Source of the DNA: Bacilli bacterium
Lineage (GTDB): Bacteria; Bacillota_I; Bacilli_A; ML615J-28; CAG-698
Assembly (NCBI GenBank): GCA_017962745.1
Contig: JAGCUR010000001.1
Coordinates: forward strand, 1 to 64,000
DNA length: 64,000 nucleotides
Reading direction: 5' to 3'
The notes beneath the pieces were generated by a model that saw only the letters and a program-made list of their open reading frames with translations, was not told where the DNA came from and searched no databases. Position 1 is the first letter of the stretch. Each line of letters opens with the position of its first letter. This document shows, one piece after another, positions 26,485-34,126 of this stretch. The position numbers and the translations under genes were made by a program.

Positions 26485-26496
26485 TAGCCTTTTTAT
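26469..26496. terminator. Bidirectional terminator between the PAP2 gene and mnmE
   Basis: AAAAGGCTACT and AGTAGCCTTTTT pair around GAAT. The stem overlaps the stop of the PAP2 gene (26484) and faces the end of convergent mnmE (26493). Confidence 0.8.
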
Positions 26497-27854
26497 TTAC
26501 CTAAACAAAATCTAGAAAACATCTCATCAACTAAATCAGCAGTTGATAATTCTCCTAGTATTTCTAATAGATAATTATATGAATTAGTTAAATCTATATT
26601 TATTAAATCAATCGGATCATTATTTTCGATACCTTTTTTGGCTTCAATTAAGCTATCAAAACATCTTCTTAATAACCCCATTTGTCTTGAATTACCAATA
26701 TAAGAAGAATCAATATCGGTTATATCGCTTATTCGACAAATTTCTTTGATTTTTTCGGTTACTTTTTCGATATCATTTTCATTAAAACTTGATATCAATA
26801 AATAGTCATCTAATTCATCTAAATTTATCAATTTATTTAAGTCATTTTTATTAACAATTATGATTCTAGTTTTATCTTTAGTTTCTTTTAATAATTCGAT
26901 ATCAATTTCGCTTAATTTTTCACTATAATCAAATACTAAAATTACGAGTTCTGCTTCCGATAAAACTTGTTTAGATTTATTAACACCAATTTGTTCTACT
27001 TTATCGCTTGCATCTCTAATTCCAGCTGTATCAATTAGGTGTAATAAAACACCCCCAACATTGATATTGCCTTCAACGATATCTCTAGTAGTTCCAGCGA
27101 TATTAGTAACGATTGCCTTATCTTCTTTAAGCAATGCATTTAACAAACTTGATTTACCAACATTAGGTTTACCAATAATAGCCGTTTTGATACCATTTTT
27201 AATAATACTAGCTTGTTCAGCTTTATCAATAATTGCTTTAATATCGCTAATTAACATATCTACATTTGGTTTTAAGATATCTGTTGTAACTTGAATTTCA
27301 TCTTTGTATTCTGGATAATCAATATTTACTTCAATTTCTAAGATACATTTTAAGATCTTTTCTTTGAAATTAGATATCAACTTTTTAGTTTCACCACTTA
27401 AACCATAATTAGCCATCTTTAGGCTCGTTTTAGTTTTAGCTTCGATAATATCCATTACTGATTCAGCTTGAGTAAGGTCAATCCTACCATTTAGATATGC
27501 TCTTTTGGTAAATTCACCGGGTTCTGCTAGTCTTGCTCCCTTAGATAATACTAATTCTAATATCTTATTAGTTACATATATTCCGCCATGGCAATTAATT
27601 TCTACTACATCTTCGCGCGTAAATGTCTTTGGCGCCTTAAAGACGCTAACTAATACTTCGTCAATCACTTCATCATTATCATATATATGTCCATATGTAA
27701 TTGTATGTGGTTTTACTTTAGTTAAATCTTTATTTTTAAATATCGAATTGACGATATTTATGGCATCATCGCCGCTCAATCTAACAATTGATATCGCGCC
27801 ATTAGCTAAAGCGGTAGAAATCGATGCAATTGTATCCTTAAAATAATTATACAT
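26493..27854 (-). CDS. mnmE: tRNA modification GTPase MnmE
   Basis: MnmE works with MnmG to make 5-carboxymethylaminomethyl or related groups on wobble uridine 34. The 453-residue protein has the folate-binding N-terminal domain, the G domain with P-loop GKPNVGKSS (near 225), DTAG and NKND, and the C-terminal CLGK (variant of CxGK) at the very end, giving a full-length enzyme. MnmG is not in this window. The start is preceded by AAGGAAG. Confidence 0.96.
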   Translation of the reverse strand: MYNYFKDTIASISTALANGAISIVRLSGDDAINIVNSIFKNKDLTKVKPHTITYGHIYDNDEVIDEVLVSVFKAPKTFTREDVVEINCHGGIYVTNKILELVLSKGARLAEPGEFTKRAYLNGRIDLTQAESVMDIIEAKTKTSLKMANYGLSGETKKLISNFKEKILKCILEIEVNIDYPEYKDEIQVTTDILKPNVDMLISDIKAIIDKAEQASIIKNGIKTAIIGKPNVGKSSLLNALLKEDKAIVTNIAGTTRDIVEGNINVGGVLLHLIDTAGIRDASDKVEQIGVNKSKQVLSEAELVILVFDYSEKLSEIDIELLKETKDKTRIIIVNKNDLNKLINLDELDDYLLISSFNENDIEKVTEKIKEICRISDITDIDSSYIGNSRQMGLLRRCFDSLIEAKKGIENNDPIDLINIDLTNSYNYLLEILGELSTADLVDEMFSRFCLGK

Positions 27855-27918
27855 ATACTATTCTTCCTTTTTTCCATTTTAACATATAAATAATAACTTA
27901 ACAATTAATTTTGCTATC

Positions 27919-27946
27919 TTGCAATTATCATTTTATATGCTATAAT
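27919..27946 (+). promoter_or_regulatory. Promoter of the Fic gene
   Basis: TTGCAA (27919-27924) and TATAAT (27941-27946) are 16 bp apart, about 50 bp before the start. Confidence 0.6.
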
Positions 27947-27997
27947 GAATTAACAAATTCTAAATTTCTTATTATTTAACATCTGGAGGTATAAAAA

Positions 27998-28672
27998 ATG
28001 ATTAAATGTGGACTATTAGATTTAAAAGAAAAAGCAAATGCTTTATTCAACATCAATAACATATCTCATGACTTAAAAGTTAAATTAATTTACACATCTT
28101 TAGCGTTCGAATATCCTAATATTTCTTATTCTAAAGTTGAAGATATCTTAAATGGTAAAAATAACGATGCAGCGTTACTAGTAAATAACCAAAATAATGC
28201 TTTTGAATATATCGTTTCATTAATTAAAAGTGGCGAAGAGCTAAACGAAAACAAGCTTAAAGACTTACATGAAATTTTAATGAAAGATATCTTAGAAGTT
28301 AGCGGATTATATCGTAATGTAGATATATCAATTAAAGGATCTAATCATACTCCCCCAAGTCATATCAAAGTATACGATAGAATGAATAAATATTTTGATT
28401 ATTTAGCTCAAAGTCCTTCTGATTTATTAGAATATATATCATTTAGTCATTTACAACTTGCAAAAGTTCATCCATTCTTAGATGGAAATGGTAGATGTGC
28501 TAGATTAGTTTTAAATTACGAACTAATGAAAAATGGTTTTGCTCCTGTTTATATTCTACCTGAAGAAAGAAATGAATATTATAATACTTTAGAAGAATTT
28601 AAAGTAAATAAAGATTCAAATCCATTTAAAGAATTCTTATTAAAAATTGAAGCTAGATCTCTAAATTTATAA
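27998..28672 (+). CDS. Fic-domain protein (predicted AMP transferase)
   Basis: Fic proteins transfer AMP (or other phospho groups) to hydroxyl side chains of target proteins. The canonical catalytic motif HPFLDGNGRCAR is intact at 158-169, and the flap-like GSNHTPPSHI (114-123) precedes it. An N-terminal helix at about 32-39 (YTSLAFEY) aligns with the class II inhibitory motif S-x-x-x-E-G/N but has Tyr in the last position. No antitoxin gene is adjacent and the gene has its own GGAGGT site and promoter, so it looks like a stand-alone regulator. The target is unknown. Confidence 0.9.
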   Translation: MIKCGLLDLKEKANALFNINNISHDLKVKLIYTSLAFEYPNISYSKVEDILNGKNNDAALLVNNQNNAFEYIVSLIKSGEELNENKLKDLHEILMKDILEVSGLYRNVDISIKGSNHTPPSHIKVYDRMNKYFDYLAQSPSDLLEYISFSHLQLAKVHPFLDGNGRCARLVLNYELMKNGFAPVYILPEERNEYYNTLEEFKVNKDSNPFKEFLLKIEARSLNL

Positions 28673-28679
28673 TAATAAA

Positions 28680-28707
28680 AATAGGCTATAAATATAGCCT
28701 ATTTTTT
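28680..28707. terminator. Bidirectional terminator between the Fic gene and nagA
   Basis: AATAGGCTATA and TATAGCCTATT pair around AA, with A and T runs on the two sides, between convergent stops at 28672 and 28699. Confidence 0.82.
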
Positions 28708-29853
28708 ATATACAATTTCACCATTAATTATTACTAACGATATATCTATATTTTCATCAAATAATACAATATCTGCGTCGTTTCCAACTTTAATTTCGCC
28801 TTTTTTAAATTTTGAGCCTAATGCTTTAATTGGATTAATTGTTACCATGTTAATAGCTTCATTTAAATCTACGCCTGCTTTTAACATTGTTTTAACTAAT
28901 TGGTCGCATGTTGCGATACTTCCTGCAAAAGCGCTCCTGTCTTTTAATTTAGCAACGCCATCTTCAATAACGCACTCAGTTCCTTCGCCCATTTTTCCTA
29001 AATATGTTTCTTTTAAGTTAGTGCCTGCGGCGCGCATTGCATCAGTAATCAAAGAAATATGTTCGTGATTTTTAAATTTATATATATATTTTAGTAAATC
29101 GATTGGTAAATGTGACCCATCAGCAATTATTTCGATATCTAAATCATCGATTAAATATCCTGCTTCAATTATGCCTAAAACTCTATAACCATTTCTTCTT
29201 GTAATTGAAGAACAAGCTGAGTAAAAATGAGTAATTAAATTTGCGCCATTATTATAAGCATTTTTTACTATATCTAAAGTTGCATTAGAATGACCAATTG
29301 ATATGGTTATATTATTTTCTCTTAATAATTTAATTAATTCATTCGAATTAGCTAGTTCTGGGGCTAGAGTTATACGCGTAATTGCTCCGTTCGCGAGTTC
29401 AATTAATTCCTTAGCTTCTTCAATATTAGGATCGTGTAAGCAATCTATATTTATGGCACCACATTGTTCTTTATTTAAATATGGTCCTTCTAAATGTAAC
29501 CCTAATAGATTACATGTATAATTTTTAGCGTTTTTATATCTACCAATTGCTTTCTTTAAATCACCGATAGAGCTTGCTACTAATGTTGGGACCATAGATG
29601 TAGTTCCGTGAATCATATGTGCATATGTTATTTTTTGATATGTTTCATCGCCTTCATCTAAAAAATCATATCCACCGCCACCATGAATATGTATATCTAC
29701 AAACCCAGGGCTTAAAAATCTACCAAATCCATCAATATAATTATCTGCATCGATATCTTTAGCAATATTGGTAATAATGTCATCCTTAATTTCAATACAA
29801 TAATTATTTAATATTTCACATTTAGTGATAATGTTTACGTTTTTAATTATCAT
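28699..29853 (-). CDS. nagA: N-acetylglucosamine-6-phosphate deacetylase
   Basis: NagA removes the acetyl group from GlcNAc-6-P in amino-sugar catabolism and cell-wall recycling. The 384-residue amidohydrolase has the HIHGGGG metal motif (near 54-60), HLEGPYLN, GHSNAT, HFYSAC and ITDAMRAAG segments expected of the family. The start overlaps the end of nagB by 11 bp, so the two are translationally coupled. The HFYSAC in place of the usual HLFNAM is a family variation. Confidence 0.94.
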   Translation of the reverse strand: MIIKNVNIITKCEILNNYCIEIKDDIITNIAKDIDADNYIDGFGRFLSPGFVDIHIHGGGGYDFLDEGDETYQKITYAHMIHGTTSMVPTLVASSIGDLKKAIGRYKNAKNYTCNLLGLHLEGPYLNKEQCGAINIDCLHDPNIEEAKELIELANGAITRITLAPELANSNELIKLLRENNITISIGHSNATLDIVKNAYNNGANLITHFYSACSSITRRNGYRVLGIIEAGYLIDDLDIEIIADGSHLPIDLLKYIYKFKNHEHISLITDAMRAAGTNLKETYLGKMGEGTECVIEDGVAKLKDRSAFAGSIATCDQLVKTMLKAGVDLNEAINMVTINPIKALGSKFKKGEIKVGNDADIVLFDENIDISLVIINGEIVYKK

Positions 29854-30592
29854 TTTTATCTAATAAGCTTGCGCTTTCCTTATCTATATATAATATAGCA
29901 TTTTGATGACGACGCATAATTGTTGCTGGACATTTTTCGCTAATTGGTGAATTAATAGTATCGTATACCGCTTGGGCTTTTGTCAATCCTGGTACGCTAC
30001 ATATTAAATATGTGGCAGAAAATAAAGTAGGGATGGTTAAAGTTAGCGCTTCGATTGGAACATCATCTATTGTTTTAAAGCATCCATCATTTACTTGCTG
30101 ACGCCTGCACTTTTCATCAAGTTTAACTGCTTTAATTATTTCTTTGTCTTCGAAGTTAGCAACACCAGGGTCGTTAAATGCTATGTGGCCGTTTTCGCCG
30201 ATTCCTAAAAATACTACATCGATTGGGTGACTTTTTATTAATGCTGCATAATCTTTTTCACAGCAAATATAATATATGTTTTTAAATGTAACTTTTGAAA
30301 ATATATGTTCATTTAAATAATGGGCAAATGAAGCATTACTATCCATACCAAATCCGACATATTCGTCCATATGAAATGCATTAATTCTACACCAATCTAT
30401 ATCTTCATCTTTTAATAAATACTTTAGAGTTTCGTTTTGTGAAGGTGCAGCTGCAAAAATAACATTAATTTCATCTTTTTCTTCAAGTAACCCTTTTAAA
30501 ATCTTTGCAGCATCTAGTGCAGCATATTTACCTAATTCTTCGCGGCTTTCACAAACGCATATTTTCAGTTTTCCTTTATTAATTGTATACAT
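29843..30592 (-). CDS. nagB: Glucosamine-6-phosphate deaminase
   Basis: NagB converts GlcN-6-P to fructose-6-P and ammonia. The 249-residue protein has NAFHMDEYVG, LGIGENGHIAFNDPG and MRRHQNA segments of the family. The phosphate loop reads FAAAPSQNETL rather than the common ATGSTP, indicating a divergent subfamily. The start is the ATG at 30592 with GGAGG eight bases upstream; a TTG further out is rejected. It heads a nagBA operon. Confidence 0.9.
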   Translation of the reverse strand: MYTINKGKLKICVCESREELGKYAALDAAKILKGLLEEKDEINVIFAAAPSQNETLKYLLKDEDIDWCRINAFHMDEYVGFGMDSNASFAHYLNEHIFSKVTFKNIYYICCEKDYAALIKSHPIDVVFLGIGENGHIAFNDPGVANFEDKEIIKAVKLDEKCRRQQVNDGCFKTIDDVPIEALTLTIPTLFSATYLICSVPGLTKAQAVYDTINSPISEKCPATIMRRHQNAILYIDKESASLLDKNDN

Positions 30593-30611
30593 AATATATG
30601 CCTCCGACAAA

Positions 30612-30640
30612 ATTATACTTTAATAGTTATTTATTAACAA
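30612..30640 (-). promoter_or_regulatory. Promoter of nagBA
   Basis: The minus strand has TTGTTA (30635-30640), a 17-bp spacer and TATAAT (30612-30617), about 20 bp before nagB and abutting the terminator of jag. Confidence 0.55.
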
Positions 30641-30641
30641 C

Positions 30642-30666
30642 AAAAAAGAGGATATAAATATCCTCG
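30642..30666 (-). terminator. Terminator of the rpmH-rnpA-yidC-jag operon
   Basis: GAGGATAT and ATATCCTC pair around AA, with a six-base T run on the minus strand, 6 bp past the jag stop. Confidence 0.88.
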
Positions 30667-30672
30667 CTTTTA

Positions 30673-31260
30673 TTATGCTTTATATTCAATAAATAATTGT
30701 CTGTTAGGTTCTTCGCCTTCAGAATGTGTAGAAATATTATGCCATGTAGCTAGTTTATCGTGGATAATTTTTCTTTCATATGCATTTAGATTATCTAACT
30801 TAATTGTTTGTTTAGTTTTTAAAACTTGTTTAGCGAAATCTGTAGCCATTTTTTCAAGTGAAGCTGCGCGACGTTTACGATATCTACCAACATCTAGTAA
30901 AACAGTCTTTTGTTCTTCTTCAGAATAATATTTATTAACGATTATATTTAATAATGTTTGAATAGCTAAAAGATGTTTAGAATTCTTACCAATAAATACG
31001 CCATTCATATCTTTAACATCAATACTAAATTCGATTGTATTGCCTCTAGTCATTTTTTCGATATATCCTTTAGCGCCAAAGGCATCTAAGATGCTTTGAA
31101 GAAAAGCTTTAGCTTTGTCAACACCATCAACGATAGTGATAACTTCCACACCACCTTCAACTTTTGATGCATCTAATTCTTCTTTATCAACGCCAAATTC
31201 AATAGCTGCTAAATTTAGTGCTTCTTCGCAACTATCTACATTAAATATTTTTGCTTTCAT
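30673..31260 (-). CDS. jag: KH/R3H-domain RNA-binding protein Jag (KhpB)
   Basis: Jag/KhpB is an RNA-binding protein that, with KhpA, affects cell division and elongation genes in Gram-positives. The 195-residue protein has the Jag_N domain (about 1-50), a type II KH domain with GVFIGKNSKHLLAIQTLLN (about 97-115) and a C-terminal R3H domain (about 130-195, LNAYERKIIHDKLATW). It follows yidC after 3 bp, the conserved order in Bacilli. Confidence 0.94.
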   Translation of the reverse strand: MKAKIFNVDSCEEALNLAAIEFGVDKEELDASKVEGGVEVITIVDGVDKAKAFLQSILDAFGAKGYIEKMTRGNTIEFSIDVKDMNGVFIGKNSKHLLAIQTLLNIIVNKYYSEEEQKTVLLDVGRYRKRRAASLEKMATDFAKQVLKTKQTIKLDNLNAYERKIIHDKLATWHNISTHSEGEEPNRQLFIEYKA

Positions 31261-31263
31261 GTA

Positions 31264-32223
31264 TTACATTCCTCTTTCTGTTTTCTTTCTAAGTTTTTCT
31301 AAACGTTTTTCGCTTTGCATTGCTCCAAGTTGAGCTTGTAAAGCTGAATAAATATTACCAACTAACCAATATAAACCAAGTCCAGCAGGTCTTCTTATTA
31401 CTAAGAATACCATCATTACTGCCATACCATATAACATAATGTTCATCATTAATGTTGTTTGTTTTTGTTGATCAGTTTGTTGAGGACGGCGATATTCTGG
31501 AATAGAAGATTGTGATTTTTGTTTTTGTTTCTTTTGTCTAAGTTGTGATAATAAGATACTAGCAACTTGAGTGATACCTACAAGGCCGGCTAATATGTAA
31601 ATTGCCCATTTATCACCTGATGTTGCAGCTTCATCAGATATTTGGATTGTTAAGTTAATTCCAAATAAAGTTGTATGACCAGCGAATATATCTTTTAACC
31701 AGTTTGATCCTTCTAAAGCAAATGTTGCTGGCATTCTACTAACTGCATTAAAGAATCCGATGAATATTGGCATTTGAATAAATGGCATTAAGCAACTAGA
31801 AACACCAATTCCATATTTCTTATATAGTTGCATAGTTTCCATCGACATTCTTTGTTTAGATTGTTGATCATCTTTACCGGCATAACGTTGTTGAATCTTG
31901 TCTAATTCTGGTTGCATTAATTGCATCTTTAATGACATATCGTTTGTCTTAGCATAAATTGGCCAAGCAATTGTTCTAACGATTAAAGTAGTTAAAATAA
32001 TTGCTACACCATAATTGCCAAAGGCAACACTTTTACCCATCAACCACATTATTCCAGCAATTGGATAAACAAATATATCCCAAAAACCAGTAAAGCCAAT
32101 TAGTGGTTTATATAGTTCTGCTTCGTTAGTGTTACGATTAGCGCAACCAACTAAAACACTTAAACCAACAGCAATTACTAATATAAGAATATATTTATAA
32201 TAATCTTTGCGAATTTTGTGCAT
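31264..32223 (-). CDS. yidC: Membrane protein insertase YidC (lipoprotein form)
   Basis: YidC/SpoIIIJ inserts and folds membrane proteins with or without Sec. The 319-residue protein has a lipoprotein signal (SVLVGCAN, Cys near 27), then five membrane helices with the cytoplasmic hairpin MQPELDKIQQRYAGKDDQQ, the conserved Arg in the first core helix region (LIVRTIAWPIY) and a basic C-terminal tail. This is the short Gram-positive form. It sits between rnpA and jag. Confidence 0.96.
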   Translation of the reverse strand: MHKIRKDYYKYILILVIAVGLSVLVGCANRNTNEAELYKPLIGFTGFWDIFVYPIAGIMWLMGKSVAFGNYGVAIILTTLIVRTIAWPIYAKTNDMSLKMQLMQPELDKIQQRYAGKDDQQSKQRMSMETMQLYKKYGIGVSSCLMPFIQMPIFIGFFNAVSRMPATFALEGSNWLKDIFAGHTTLFGINLTIQISDEAATSGDKWAIYILAGLVGITQVASILLSQLRQKKQKQKSQSSIPEYRRPQQTDQQKQTTLMMNIMLYGMAVMMVFLVIRRPAGLGLYWLVGNIYSALQAQLGAMQSEKRLEKLRKKTERGM

Positions 32224-32236
32224 TTTTGTATCCTTT

Positions 32237-32572
32237 CTATTTATTAATTTTATTCAATATTTTATTAAACAATTGTTCAATTTCTTTTTTCTTTAAATCA
32301 AAACTTAATTCTGTCGCATTGCTTTTAATAACAATTAAGCATTGTAAACCAGTTAGCTTATCAAATAAGTTAGTTCTTACTATTTCCCTTACTACTCTTT
32401 TCTCGTAATTACGAGCGGGAGAAGAACCACATTTTTTGGAAACTGAAACCGCAATTTTAGCCTCATTACATATATCGTAATATATGGCGTAATATTTATT
32501 TCCAACGCTATTTTTCTTGCTAACTAATTTTTCAATATCTTCGTTGTGTTTTAATACATATTTTTGGTTCAT
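32237..32572 (-). CDS. rnpA: Ribonuclease P protein component
   Basis: RnpA binds the RNase P RNA and helps process the 5' end of tRNAs. The 111-residue length and the N-terminal aromatic/basic strands fit the family. The central motif reads GSSPARNYEKRVVRE, where most family members have RNR followed by KR; the second Arg is Tyr here. I use the ATG at 32572 after TTGGAGG. It follows rpmH and a hairpin, as in many Bacilli. Confidence 0.93.
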   Translation of the reverse strand: MNQKYVLKHNEDIEKLVSKKNSVGNKYYAIYYDICNEAKIAVSVSKKCGSSPARNYEKRVVREIVRTNLFDKLTGLQCLIVIKSNATELSFDLKKKEIEQLFNKILNKINK

Positions 32573-32587
32573 AAGGACCTCCAAAAT

Positions 32588-32627
32588 AAAAGACCTCTGG
32601 TTTATTTTTTTGACTAAACAAGAGGTC
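32588..32627 (-). terminator. Attenuator between rpmH and rnpA
   Basis: GACCTCTGGTTTA and TAAACAAGAGGTC (32592-32627) pair with one mismatch, and T-rich sequence follows on the minus strand, just before the rnpA ribosome site. It probably lowers rnpA-yidC-jag expression relative to the ribosomal protein gene. Confidence 0.75.
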
Positions 32628-32650
32628 CGAGATTTTAAATTATTATTAAA

Positions 32651-32791
32651 TTACGCAGTTAATACTTTGCGACCCTTTGCACGACGACGTGCGATAACAC
32701 TTCTGCCACCAACTGTCTTCATTCGAGCACGGAATCCGTGAGTAGTTACTCTTTTGTGTTTGTTTGGTTGGAATGTTCTTACTGTTGACAT
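32651..32791 (-). CDS. rpmH: 50S ribosomal protein L34
   Basis: Translation of the minus strand from the ATG at 32791 gives a 46-residue basic protein beginning [14 protein letters not shown], containing THGFRARM, and ending AKGRKVLTA. This matches bacterial L34 closely in length and sequence. AGGAGGTG lies seven bases before the ATG and a consensus promoter lies upstream. It is the first gene of the rpmH-rnpA-yidC-jag operon adjacent to the origin. Confidence 0.97.
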   Translation of the reverse strand: MSTVRTFQPNKHKRVTTHGFRARMKTVGGRSVIARRRAKGRKVLTA

Positions 32792-32825
32792 TGAGAGCAC
32801 CTCCTATACTATTTCTATCGTTAAG

Positions 32826-32854
32826 ATTATACTAATTTATTAGTTTTCTGTCAA
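32826..32854 (-). promoter_or_regulatory. Promoter of rpmH
   Basis: The minus strand has a perfect TTGACA (32849-32854), a 17-bp spacer and TATAAT (32826-32831), about 35 bp before the L34 start. Confidence 0.8.
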
Positions 32855-32879
32855 TCTTTTTTTATTTACACGTATCTAT

Positions 32880-33902
32880 TTAGATATCGTTTTGTTCTTT
32901 TTTAGCTCTTTTTGCACGGATTGCTCCAAGCACTACTACAACACTAATACAAACAATAGTTAATGCAACCGCGCTAATTGCAATTACTTTATTGATTGCT
33001 TTAGCCGTAAATACATTACATGTTGGGGCTTCAATTTCTTCTACATTTGCTAACAATTCTTCCATATCGCTAAAATTAGCTTTGTAATGAATTTCATATT
33101 CTTGATCGTCGAAATAACATATTAATTTACATGCGATTCCACTCGCGCCTAAATTACTAATTACACGCTCACTTGCTACGCTCCAAGTACCATTATTGTG
33201 CCCATACACCCCAACAAATGGTAATAGTTCATCATCAGTAATTAACCAACTTTGCATATCAATGTGGAAATGTTTAACTGTAGTAGTAGAAATACGCATT
33301 GTTACTAAATAATCATCGCCATCTTTACTAGCAACTGTGAAAAATCTAAACTGTACATCATCAAATGTGAAGAAATTACCATTAGTGTAATCTTTTAAGT
33401 TTTTAGGCTTATCAAATATTTCTTCTTTAAACGTTTTAATCTGGCGTTCGCCATTTGAATCAATATAATTTATTTTACCAAAATATGCTTTTGGTTCGTG
33501 GCCTTCGCCTACACTTGATGTACGCGCCCAAGAAGTAGTTCCACTACTTACTTCTGATAAATAATATTCGCTATTGTTTACTTGTTTTAGTTCCGAATGA
33601 TATTTAACAATTGTAAATTGTTGATCAGTTTTATCAGTTTCTGATGTTCTACTATTAATAGCTGTTCTTATTGAATAAGATTCTAGAACCTTTTCTCCGT
33701 TAAATGTTCTTTTATAAACCACTTGGAAAGAATTGTTTAATTCTGAATATTCAGTATAATGACTATAATTTGGCTCTACATAATAAGAATATTTAGGATT
33801 AATCGCTATTAATATTAAAACTAAGCAACCTATATATAGGAATGTTATTATAGCGAGTGTCGCTACATTAAATTTACCAATTAGCTTTGCGATATTTTTC
33901 AT
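32880..33902 (-). CDS. Bitopic membrane protein with extracellular domain, unknown
   Basis: The 340-residue protein starts at ATG 33902 after AAGGTGTAAG. A longer reading would run into the origin DnaA boxes and has no ribosome site. It has an N-terminal helix (about 12-35, TLAIITFLYIGCLVLILIAI), a roughly 250-residue domain rich in Tyr, Ser and Thr, and a C-terminal helix (AISAVALTIVCISVVVVLGAI) followed by a basic tail. I recognise no family. It lies between the dnaA origin region and the rpmH promoter, where Bacilli normally have nothing, so it may be a lineage-specific insertion. Confidence 0.7.
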   Translation of the reverse strand: MKNIAKLIGKFNVATLAIITFLYIGCLVLILIAINPKYSYYVEPNYSHYTEYSELNNSFQVVYKRTFNGEKVLESYSIRTAINSRTSETDKTDQQFTIVKYHSELKQVNNSEYYLSEVSSGTTSWARTSSVGEGHEPKAYFGKINYIDSNGERQIKTFKEEIFDKPKNLKDYTNGNFFTFDDVQFRFFTVASKDGDDYLVTMRISTTTVKHFHIDMQSWLITDDELLPFVGVYGHNNGTWSVASERVISNLGASGIACKLICYFDDQEYEIHYKANFSDMEELLANVEEIEAPTCNVFTAKAINKVIAISAVALTIVCISVVVVLGAIRAKRAKKEQNDI

Positions 33903-33993
33903 CTTACACCTTTTTTTATATATGTTAACTAATAAGATTTTATCTAATAACCACCTTTTTTGCAAGTATAACTTGTTTTGCTTAGCTTTCAAC

Positions 33994-34032
33994 TTATCCA
34001 CACGCTAGATATTTATTGAAGTTTGTGGATAA
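33994..34032. promoter_or_regulatory. Two DnaA boxes upstream of dnaA, in inverted orientation
   Basis: Perfect TTATCCACA at 33994-34002 (plus strand) and its complement TGTGGATAA at 34024-34032 flank a 21-bp AT-rich interval. They match the high-affinity DnaA box consensus exactly. With the boxes after dnaA they suggest a bipartite origin as in Bacillus. Confidence 0.85.
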
Positions 34033-34068
34033 GTTTAGATAGTTATGTTTAATTATTCATTTTTATGC

Positions 34069-34097
34069 TTTAAAAAATCCCTTCTTTGTGTTATGAT
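34069..34097 (+). promoter_or_regulatory. Putative promoter of dnaA
   Basis: TTTAAA (34069-34074), a 17-bp spacer and TATGAT (34092-34097) lie about 30 bp before dnaA, downstream of the inverted DnaA boxes, so DnaA could autoregulate from them. Confidence 0.45.
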
Positions 34098-34126
34098 TTG
34101 ATTTGAAGTGACAAGTAGGTGATTTT

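Noticed and set aside
33903-34001. N-terminal extension of the 32880-33902 membrane protein by 33 residues
   Set aside because: The extension would cover a DnaA box and has no ribosome site, whereas ATG 33902 follows AAGGTG and begins the membrane helix region.
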